A DNA stretch of 64,000 nucleotides from Diacronema lutheri (Eukaryota; Haptophyta; Pavlovophyceae; Pavlovales; Pavlovaceae): assembly GCA_019448385.1 (NCBI GenBank), contig JAGTXO010000020.1, positions 496,001 to 560,000 of the forward strand, in the 5' to 3' direction. The number at the start of each line of letters is the position of its first letter. Position 1 is the stretch's first letter. The position numbers were made by a program, and so were the translations under genes. Under the pieces are notes generated by a model. The model did not search any database. It saw only the letters and a program-made list of their open reading frames with translations, and was not told the origin of the DNA. Below, piece after piece: positions 55,901 to 64,000 of this stretch.

Positions 55901-56106
55901 GATATCCGACCATGTCCAAGGTGGCCACGCTCACCGGACACACGATGCGAGTCCTGTACCTCGCGCTCTCACCGGACTCGCAGACGATCGTCACGGGCGC
56001 GGGCGACGAGACGCTGCGCTTCTGGAACATCTTCCCCGGGCCCAAGTCCAAGGGCGACTCGGCGGACACATCATCGCTCCTTGATGTCGCGTCGCGCATT
56101 CGCTGA
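52920..56106 (+). CDS. FZR1: CDH1/fizzy-related APC/C activator (WD40)
   Basis: Six exons, 52920-53439, 53712-53860, 54224-54463, 54978-55154, 55484-55692 and 55902-56106, give 499 aa. The C-box-like [11 protein letters not shown] near residue 60 is the CDH1 form of this motif. [17 protein letters not shown] opens the WD40 propeller, which continues [102 protein letters not shown] and [13 protein letters not shown]. The protein ends in Ile-Arg (ASRIR), the IR tail that docks on APC/C. It recruits substrates to the APC/C ubiquitin ligase at mitotic exit and in G1. Introns 4 and 5 have GC donors. The MULE lies 75 bp upstream of the start, so the promoter may have been altered. Confidence 0.95.
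54474..54722. repeat. Long inverted repeat in FZR1 intron 3
   Basis: Arms 54474-54561 and 54637-54722 are near-perfect reverse complements around a ~75-base GC-only loop. The left arm holds GGCCGCCATGCTGCAGCATG and the right arm GCAGCATGGCGGCCGGTGCG. Each arm itself contains smaller CCATGCTG/CAGCATGG palindromes. Confidence 0.9.
54761..54940. repeat. 20-bp minisatellite, 9 copies (FZR1 intron 3)
   Basis: Unit GTGGGCTTGCGTAACGGCGT, tandem and nearly perfect, with a TGGGG variant in the 2nd and 5th copies. Confidence 0.93.
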
Positions 56107-56416
56107 GTGACGCCGTGGCCGACTCGCAGAGTCTCCGTCCTTGACGGCCGCACAGGTGCCACCTCAATGCTGCCCGTGCTTCGCCCTGCACTACGCGTGC
56201 CGCGTCGTCAGTGTGTGACACTGAGTGACACGGACAGAGAAGGCGGTCAGCGGCGGAGACGGCGTCCTCCCGGGACAGCCTATTCAATTTCAGCTTTTTC
56301 GAAGGAACTTCACCCGGCGGCGCGCGCATTTTTTGAGCCAGCGCCGACGGCAACGCTCACGCTCGGCGCAGTTGGGCGCCGACCGCGCGCGCGTCGGCCA
56401 CACGCGCAAGCCGCGC
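56107..56416. other. Convergent intergenic spacer
   Basis: About 310 bases between the stops of FZR1 (+) and the UBE2Q-like gene (-). It holds only both 3' untranslated ends as far as I can see. Confidence 0.5.
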
Positions 56417-59400
56417 CTAAGAGCGCCACGCCTTCAGGCTCGACCAGCCCGAGCGCTTGTGCGTGTCCACGATCTGCTGGAACTCGCGCCGCGCGTGGAA
56501 CTCGGACGTGTCGCCGAGCCGCTGCGTGGCGCTCGAGTCGACGGCCGCCGCGCCCTGCATGAGCATCGCGCGGATCTGGTGGATGACCGACTCGACCGAG
56601 TTGGCGGGTGACCAACCGTCGGCGGTGAGCAGCTCCATGCACAGCGCGCCGTTCGGGAAGACAAAGTTGCCCTTGAGACGCGGCCGGACAACACGCACGA
56701 ACGGCGGCGAGTGGGGGAAATCCGCCACAAATTTAAACGAGAGGAGCACGTGCGGCAATTTGGGCGGCGGAAGCGGCGCGACCGGATGCGGCACGGCCGG
56801 GTGCGTAGGCGCGGCCGCCCGCCCGCCGTTGGGGGCGGGCAGCTCGCCGTTGGACGCGCCGCCGCGATCGGTGGCGTTGTCGCCGTCGCCGTCGCCGCCG
56901 CCCTCCGCTACGCCGGCCGCCGGCGCGCACGCCGGCGCGTCGGCGCTGGCGGCGACGGCACCACCGGCCGCGTCGGCAGGCGGAGCCGAGCGCTCGCCCC
57001 TTCTCTGTTCCGCGCGGCCTGCCGCGCCGCCGCCGCGCGCGCCGGCGCCGCGCGCGCCGCCGCCGCGCGCCGCGACGGGCGGCGGCGCGCCTGCCGCGCC
57101 GCTGGCCCCGGCCTCGTCCCCGGGCTCGACGGGAAGGAGTGTGACCTGCGCCATCAGCAAGGCGCAGCGGCGCAAGGCGCATACGAGCGCGCGCGAGACC
57201 CGGGCGGGCGGGCGGGCGGGCGGGCGGGCGGGCGGGCGGCGGCGCTGTGAGGGCGGGCAACGCTGCGTTGCTGAGCGAGGGGGCGGGCACTTAGCGTTGC
57301 CCGCCTCTTTGCCTTCACCAGCAGACCCGAGCGGGCAGCACCAGCAGACCTGGGCGGGCAACGACGCTGAGCGCGGCGCGCACGTGGCGTGGCGCGGCGC
57401 GCGGCGCGGCGCCAGATCCGCACGCGCTGCGCCAAGCACAAGGCCACACAGGATCCGCACGCCCTGCGCCAAGCACAAGGCCACACAGGATCCGCACGCC
57501 CTGCGCCAAGCACAAGGCCACACAGCATCCGCACGCCCTGCGCCAAGCACAAGGCCACACAGCATCCGCACGCCCTGCGCCAAGCACAAGGCCACACAGG
57601 ATCCGCACGCCCTGCGCCAAGCACAAGGCCACACAGCATCCGCACGCCCTGCGCCAAGCACAAGGCCACACAGCATCCGCACGCCCTGCGCCAAGCACAA
57701 GGCCACACAGCATCCGCACGCCCTGCGCCAAGCACAAGGCCACACAGCATCCGCACGCGCTGCGCCAAGCACAAGGCCACACAGCATCCGCACGCCCTGC
57801 GCCAAGCACAAGGCCACACAGCATCCGCACGCCCTGCGCCAAGCACAAGGCCACACAGGATCCGCACGCGCTGCGCCAAGCACAAGGCCACACAGCATCC
57901 GCACGCGCTGCGCCAAGCACAAGGCCACACAGCATCCGCACGCCCTGCGCCAAGCACAAGGCCACACAGCATCCGCACGCCCTGCGCCAAGCACAAGGCC
58001 ACACAGCATCCGCACGCCCTGCGCCAAGCACAAGGCCACACAGCATCCGCACGCCCTGCGCCAAGCACAAGGCCACACAGGATCCGCACGCGCTGCGCCA
58101 AGCACAAGGCCACACAGCATCCGCACGCCCTGCGCCAAGCACAAGGCCACACAGCATCCGCACGCGCTGCGCCAAGCACAAGGCCACACAGCATCCGCAC
58201 GCGCTGCGCCAAGCACAAGGCCACACAGCATCCGCACGCCCTGCGCCAAGCACAAGGCCAGACAGCATCCGCACGCCCTGCGCCAAGCACAAGGCCACAC
58301 AGCATCCGCACGCCCTGCGCCAAGCACAAGGCCACACAGCATCCGCACGCCCTGCGCCAAGCACAAGGCCACACAGGATCCGCACGCGCTGCGCCAAGCA
58401 CAAGGCCACACAGCATCCGCACGCCCTGCGCCAAGCACAAGGCCACACAGCATCCGCACGCCCTGCGCCAAGCACAAGGCCACACAGCATCCGCACGCGC
58501 TGCGCCAAGCACAAGGCCACACAGCATCCGCACGCCCTGCGCCAAGCACAAGGCCACACAGCATCCGCACGCCCTGCGCCAAGCACAAGGCCACACAGGA
58601 TCCGCACGCGCTGCGCCAAGCACAAGGCCACACAGCATCCGCACGCGCTGCGCCAAGCACAAGGTCACACAGCATCCGCACGCCCTGCGCCAAGCACAAG
58701 GCCACACAGCATCCGCACGCCCTGCGCCAAGCACAAGGCCACACAGCATCCGCACGCCCTGCGCCAAGCACAAGGCCACACAGCATCCGCACGCCCTGCG
58801 CCAAGCACAAGGCCACACAGGATCCGCACGCGCTGCGCCAAGCACAAGGCCACACAGCATCCGCACGCCCTGCGCCAAGCACAAGGCCACACAGCATCCG
58901 CACGCGCTGCGCCAAGCACAAGGCCACACAGCATCCGCACGCGCTGCGCCAAGCACAAGGCCACACAGCATCCGCACGCCCTGCGCCAAGCACAAGGCCA
59001 GACAGCATCCGCACGCCCTGCGCCAAGCACAAGGCCACACAGCATCCGCACGCCCTGCGCCAAGCACAAGGCCACACAGCATCCGCACGCCCTGCGCCAA
59101 GCACAAGGCCACACAGGATCCGCACGCGCTGCGCCAAGCACAAGGCCACACAGCATCCGCACGCCCTGCGCCAAGCACAAGGCCACACAGGATCCGCACG
59201 CGCTGCGCCAAGCACAAGGCCACACAGCATCCGCACGCCCTGCGCCAAGCACAAGGCCACACAGCATCCGCACGCCCTGCGCCAAGCACAAGGCCACACA
59301 GGATCCGCACGCGCTGCGCCAAGCACAAGGCCACACAGCATCCGCACGCCCTGCGCCAAGCACAAGGCCACACAGCATCCGCACGCCCTGCGCCAAGCAC

Positions 59401-62131
59401 AAGGCCACACAGGATCCGCACGCGCTGCGCCAAGCACAAGGCCACACAGCATCCGCACGCCCTGCGCCAAGCACAAGGCCACACAGGATCCGCACGCGCT
59501 GCGCCAAGCACAAGGCCACACAGCATCCGCACGCCCTGCGCCAAGCACAAGGCCACACAGCATCCGCACGCCCTGCGCCAAGCACAAGGCCACACAGCAT
59601 CCGCACGCCCTGCGCCAAGCACAAGGCCACACAGCATCCGCACGCCCTGCGCCAAGCACAAGGCCACACAGGATCCGCACGCGCTGCGCCAAGCACAAGG
59701 CCACACAGCATCCGCACGCCCTGCGCCAAGCACAAGGCCACACAGCATCCGCACGCGCTGCGCCAAGCACAAGGCCACACAGCATCCGCACGCGCTGCGC
59801 CAAGCACAAGGCCACACAGCATCCGCACGCCCTGCGCCAAGCACAAGGCCAGACAGCATCCGCACGCGCTGCGCCAAGCACAAGGCCACACAGCATCCGC
59901 ACGCGCTGCGCCAAGCACAAGGCCACACAGCATCCGCACGCCCTGCGCCAAGCACAAGGCCAGACAGCATCCGCACGCCCTGCGCCAAGCACAAGGCCAC
60001 ACAGCATCCGCACGCCCTGCGCCAAGCACAAGGCCACACAGCATCCGCACGCCCTGCGCCAAGCACAAGGCCACACAGGATCCGCACGCGCTGCGCCGAG
60101 CACAAGGCCACACAGCATCCGCACGCCCTGCGCCAAGCACAAGGCCACACAGCATCCGCACGCCCTGCGCCAAGCACAAGGCCACACAGGATCCGCACGC
60201 GCTGCGCCAAGCACAAGGCCACACAGCATCCGCACGCCCTGCGCCAAGCACAAGGCCACACAGCATCCGCACGCCCTGCGCCAAGCACAAGGCCACACAG
60301 CATCCGCACGCCCTGCGCCAAGCACAAGGCCACACAGGATCCGCACGCGCTGCGCCAAGCACAAGGCCACACAGCATCCGCACGCCCTGCGCCAAGCACA
60401 AGGCCACACAGCATCCGCACGCCCTGCGCCAAGCACAAGGCCAGACAGCCCGCGCGCCGCGTGAAGCGCGCGTGCCCGCCGCGCCTCGCACTCGTCGAAG
60501 GCAGGTCGATCGTTCCGGAAGGAGGGTCGTAACCCCCCCCCCCCCCCCCCCGGACCGCACCTCCCACTCGTAGAGGTTGTCACCGACGGGCTGCGCGGTG
60601 AAGCCCTCCTTCTCCGTGTCGGCAAGGAGGATCGACTTCAACTCCTTCATCAACCGATCCGTCGCGTGCGTCGTCGAGCTCAGACTGCCGCCTCCGCCTC
60701 CGCCTCCGCCTCCGCCTCCGCCCCCGCCTCCGCCTCCGCCTCCGCCTCCGCCACCACCACGGCCGCCGCCGCTCGGCGCGCACGTGCCGTCAGCGCCGCC
60801 GGCCGCGGGCGGCCGCGCCTTGCCGTACTTTTGAAAAATGGCGTACTCGTCCACCCTGGGCAGGGCGGCGCGCGCGCGCTTGGCTGCGGGCGCGGCGCCG
60901 CCGCCAGCGCCGTCGCCGTCGTCGCCATCGTCGGACGCGCCCGCGTCGCAGAGCACCGTGCCGCGCGCGCCGCGCGTGCCGGCGCCGGCCCGCGGCTGCG
61001 GCGTCACGATTGTCTCTTCGAAGCGAAGGTCATCCGTGCCATCTTCCAAATACTCAAAGCCGCAGTCGTCGTCGTCGTCGTCGTCGGCGTCGTCGTCGTC
61101 GTCGTCGTCGGCGGCGGCGTCGGCGGCGGCGTCATGGCCATGGCCGTCGTGGCCGTCGCAGCGCGCGTCGGCGGCGGCGGCGGCGGCGCGGGCGCCGTCG
61201 GCGCCGCCGCCGACGCCGCCGCCGCTGTGTGCCGCGCTCTCGTCCACGAGCTCGCGCGCGCCATGTATGTTGTCGAGGGGAGGCGGCGCGACGGGTGAGA
61301 CGGGCGGAAGGGTCGGCGCGTGCACGTCACGCATCACGCTTAGCTCTGCGAGCGCGGTCGCAGCGGCGGTCGCAGCGGCGGTCGCAGCGGCGGTCGCAGC
61401 GGCGGTCGCAGCGGCGGTCGCAGCGGCGGTCGCAGCGGCGGTGTGGCAGCGGCGGCGGCGGCGACACGCGCGGAGGCGGCGCGAGGTCGCATGAGCGGCA
61501 CGTACGAGCCTCGCGGCGCGTGCGCCACCGCGCGCTGCCGCGCTTCGCACCACGAGGCAACGGAAGCGTCGGCCGCTGCTGGTCGCGCCCCTTGCGGCGC
61601 ACGGCTGGTCGCCGGCGCTGGCGACGCGCGCTGCGGGGACGTGCGCGCAAAAAGAGGGCGAGCGCGCACCGGTGACGAGCTTCTGCACGAACGTGTGCAG
61701 CGGCGTCTTGTCCGTCGGATCCCAGCGCAGCCGCTCCGTCAGCCGAATCACCGCCTGCACGCGCGCGGCGCGCGGCGGACGGCGTGGAGTGCGGAGGCAG
61801 GCCGGACGGCGCTCGGCGGGCGCGCAGGCGCGCAACGCGCGGGCGCGGCGCACGCCCGATGCGAGTCGGGTAGGCGCGCGCGCGCGCGCGGGGGCGGCTC
61901 GCCGCCGCCGCCGCCACGCACCTCAACCGACGCGCCGTCGGTCGGCGCGCCGGGCTCGCTCTCGACAAACGCGAGTGGCTGCTGCGTCGGGTAGGTGTCG
62001 CGGTCGAGGTGGAGGCAGACGCGGAGCCAGCCGGTGTAGATGACGTGGAGCAGGTCCGCCGACTCGATCCGCACGTGCGCGTCGTCGAGCGAGCGCAGTG
62101 CGTCGATCTCCGCGCGCACCGACCAGCCCAT
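56417..62131 (-). CDS. UBE2Q: UBE2Q-type ubiquitin-conjugating enzyme E2
   Basis: Exons 62131-61922, 61754-61670, 61345-60561 and 57145-56417 join in phase (GT-AG) to ~602 aa. The N-terminus GWSVRAEIDALRSLDDAHVR and LHLDRDTYPTQQPLAFVES is the RWD-like start seen in UBE2Q proteins. Exon 2 has RLTERLRWDPTDKTPLHTF. Exon 3 has a long acidic stretch (poly-Asp, 61060-61130) and Gly-rich tract, then the E2 fold opens with TDRLMKELKSIL and DNLYEWE. Exon 4 resumes VTLLPVEPGDE and, after a low-complexity insert, LPHVLLSFKFVADFPHSPPF, the catalytic Cys region GALCMELLTADGWSPANSVE, and SVIHQIRAMLMQGAA. The active-site Cys is the one in ALCMELL. It transfers ubiquitin to substrates with E3s. Intron 3 is 3415 bp, more than tenfold longer than most introns here, because of a minisatellite. 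Confidence 0.88.
57418..60452. repeat. 37-bp minisatellite, ~82 copies (UBE2Q intron 3)
   Basis: The unit GCCCTGCGCCAAGCACAAGG plus CCACACAGCATCCGCAC repeats head-to-tail for ~3.03 kb. Variant sites are few: CAGCATC/CAGGATC, GCCCTG/GCGCTG (usually linked to CAGGATC), CCACACA/CCAGACA, and single changes such as AAGGTCAC. The rare CCAGACA variant (58257 and 58997) and the GGATC variant (58377 and 59117) recur 740 bases apart, i.e. 20 units, showing a block duplication inside the array. Neither strand has a stop within the unit in most frames, so very long open frames appear on both strands. I regard these as artefacts. Confidence 0.97.
60533..60551. repeat. C19 homopolymer (G-tract on the coding strand) by the UBE2Q intron 3 donor
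   Basis: On the coding strand this is G19 starting 9 bases after the GT at 60560. At the other end of the intron a (GGGC)n tract at 57204-57240 reads (GCCC)n on the coding strand near the acceptor. Confidence 0.9.
61359..61440. repeat. 12-bp tandem repeat, ~7 copies (UBE2Q intron 2)
   Basis: Unit GCGGTCGCAGCG reiterated with no change. It lies at the acceptor side of the intron, just upstream of exon 3. Confidence 0.9.
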
Positions 62132-62252
62132 CCCAATGAGGACCTCCCTCCCTCCCCCGCTCTGTGTGTCTGTGTGTCCGATCCCAGGGCGGTGCGACCG
62201 CCATCGCCCCAGCGGCCGGGGCGTGGGCGCGAGCCGCGCGGCGGGCGCGCAG

Positions 62253-62780
62253 ATGCGGGCGCGGCCGGTGTGCACAGTCTGCCTCTCGGAGGAGCTGCAC
62301 GAGGACGATTCGGGCGCGTTTGTGTGCGCCGAGTGTGGCACGCAGCTCGCCTCGTTCATCGCCGAGCAAAACGAGGCGGACGCGGACGTCGCGGGCGCGC
62401 GCTACAAGCGACGGCAGAGCCTCGTCCCGCCCGCCGGTGGCACGCCGCGCGTCGTCGGTGTGGGCGGCAGCATCGTCGGCGGTGGCGACCCCGCCGACAC
62501 GGGAGCGCGCGCCGAGCCCGATGCCGATGAGTCCGGCGTGCCGCGCGCCGAGCTCACGTTTGAGGACAAGGCCGCGGCGGTGCAAGCCATCCTCGAGTTG
62601 CAAGCGCCGGCCGTCGCCGAGCTCGCGGGCGTGCCGACGCTCGCGCTGCACCGCTCGGTGGGCGCGCTGTGGTTCAAGTACTTGGACGTCGTCGGGCGCG
62701 CCCTCGAGCGCGCCGACGCGAGCGACAGCTCGTCCTCCGGCTCGAGCGAGCGCTCGGGCGCGGCCGGCGCACCGCGCCCA

Positions 62781-62814
<34 letters not shown>

Positions 62815-64000
62815 TGTCCACCGCAGACGAGGCGGACGCGTGCGCGCACGGCGCGCTGGACACGCAGAGCGCTGCGCCCGCACGCCGCGCGCGCGCCACG
62901 CCCCGCGCGCGCGCGGTCGCCGGCGCACCACCGCACGCGCTCAGGCGGCCGCGAAACGCTTTCGCCGCGCGCGCGCCCGCGCGCGTGCGCCGCGCGGCGC
63001 ACGGCGGCGCGACGCTGCGCGGCCATGCGCTGCTCGAGCCCAAGCTGAGCGTCTGCCTCAGCTACCTCGCCGCCGTCCGACTGCGCTCGCCCCTCCTCCT
63101 TGCCGAGCTCGTCGCCGCCGCTGAGGACGGGCGCGTCCCATACCTCCGGGCGCACGCCGCGCTGCCGCGCACGTGCGCGCGCGCGCTGCGCGTGCCAACG
63201 TCGCCGCTGCGTCCGACGTGCCCGCTCTCGCCCGCGCGCTGGGCGAGGGGCGTCAACCTGCTCTGGCGCCTTCTCGGCCTCTGCGCCGCTCGTGCCGTCG
63301 CGTGGCACGTGCCCCACCCGTGCGCGCGCGAACTCGTCGGGCGCATCGCGCGCGCCGCGTGCCTGCCGCCCGCCGTCGCGGCCGTCGCGCACGCGGCCGA
63401 GCTCGCGGCGACGCGCGAGGCCGCTCCCGACGGCAACGGCCGGCGCGGCACGGGCCGCGCCGAGCGGCGCATTGTGGCGATCGGCCGCGGCGCCGCGCGC
63501 CGAGCAGCGCCGCTTCTCACGTACAACGACCTACGCGCCGTGCACGTGACGGCGGCGGCGCACCTCGTCCTCGCCGTCGCGTTGTGCTACACGCGCGTCG
63601 TCGCGCCGAGCGCCGCGCGCGTCGCACAGCTCGCCGGCGAGAACGAGGCGGGGCGAGGCGACGCGGCGGGCGCTGCCGGCGGTGAGGGCGACGCGCGCGG
63701 CGGCGCGGGCGTCGCCGCTGCGGCGCGCGACGGCGGCGCACTCGACGTCGACTTGCCCGCCGCGAGCGAGCTCGCGGCCACGCTCGTGCGGCGATGCCGC
63801 GCCCTGCACCTCTCCGCCGGCTGGCTCGGTGGGGGCGAGGGGGCGGTGGGGCCCGCGCGCGCGCGCGGAGATGTGCCGCCGCGCGTGCTCGGGGGTTCGG
63901 CGGCGGATCACCTCGTGCTGCAAGCCCTGCCCTTCGGCGAGCTGCGCGCGCGCGTCGCGCGCCTTGAGGGCACCGTATTCGCCGACGCGCAGCCGCACGC
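62253..64000 (+). CDS. TAF1B: TAF1B/Rrn7-like RNA polymerase I initiation factor (5' part)
   Basis: The frame opens with ATG at 62253 and stays open to the window end (582 codons, no stop). An N-terminal zinc ribbon is present: CTVC at residues 7-10 and CAEC at 25-28, followed by ASFIAEQNEADADVAGARYK, like the Rrn7/TAF1B ribbon-B-reader start. An acidic Asp-Ala/Ser linker follows. From residue ~265, LSVCLSYLAAVRLRSPLLLA and EDGRVPYLRAHAALP match the cyclin-fold part of Rrn7/TAF1B (short Leu-rich helix, then a PYL-A--LP turn). The family is TFIIB-related and helps recruit Pol I to ribosomal DNA promoters. It is divergent from the UBE2Q-like gene, 121 bp from its start codon. Confidence 0.78.

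Noticed and set aside
57418-60452. CRISPR-like array
   Set aside because: Units are contiguous with no unique spacers, and the genome is eukaryotic. It is a minisatellite.
56457-60464. Giant open frames (1000-1400 codons) on both strands through the 37-bp repeats
   Set aside because: The unit is stop-free and not a multiple of three, so all frames show the same peptide. Flanking exons of the E2 gene splice precisely around it.
1-64000. tRNA, rRNA or other structured RNA genes
   Set aside because: I saw no cloverleaf or rRNA-like sequence on either strand by eye; a covariance-model scan would be needed to exclude small ones.

Overview
This 64 kb window is nuclear DNA from a very GC-rich single-celled eukaryote. 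The genes are split by many short introns. They encode eukaryote-only machinery: THO complex, DNA polymerase epsilon, APC/C activator, mitochondrial ribosome, Pol I factor. GC is extreme throughout, third codon positions are almost all G/C, and 7 of about 40 introns I could place have GC-AG rather than GT-AG ends. Frequent GC donors, gametolysin-type proteases and TIR-like algal proteins fit a marine microalga, most likely a haptophyte (pavlovophyte- or Emiliania-like). That assignment is an inference.

Layout. 1-2030 (-): start of a THOC2-like gene, running off the left edge. 2200-5212 (+): type II membrane, glycosyltransferase-like gene. 5380-7248 (+): secreted gametolysin-type (M11) metalloprotease. 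7524-8189 (-): RING-H2 protein. 8288-8608 (+): small hypothetical. 8818-10584 (-): tail-anchored C2-domain protein. 10660-12265: local repeats with a two-copy 424-bp tandem. 12324-27331 (-): three tandem ~5.38-kb units, each with one gene predicted to join a nucleoside-hydrolase domain, six membrane helices and a TIR-like domain. 27553-29869 (-): HAD-like protein with minisatellite-filled introns. 30457-31053 (-): GAF-domain protein. 31308-32159 (-): mitochondrial ribosomal protein mL46. 32250-43964 (+): catalytic subunit of DNA polymerase epsilon, 16 exons. 44110-45745: AT-rich island, a doubtful gene and an 80-bp dispersed repeat. 45745-47436 (+): JmjC/cupin-8 protein. 47986-48690 (-): small membrane protein. 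48813-52836: a complete-looking Mutator-like DNA transposon with 9-bp target-site duplications. 52920-56106 (+): CDH1/FZR1. 56417-62131 (-): UBE2Q-type E2 enzyme whose third intron holds about 3 kb of a 37-bp minisatellite. 62253-64000 (+): TAF1B/Rrn7-like Pol I factor, running off the right edge.

The genes do not form a functional cluster. Most are housekeeping genes in divergent or convergent pairs with short spacers. The chief novelty is the triplicated nucleoside hydrolase-membrane-TIR gene: two folds whose best-known members cleave N-glycosidic bonds sit in one predicted membrane protein, and the locus has been amplified recently. Introns here are also unusual. They carry G-tracts near the donor and C-tracts near the acceptor, minisatellites, and in one case a ~86-bp inverted repeat.
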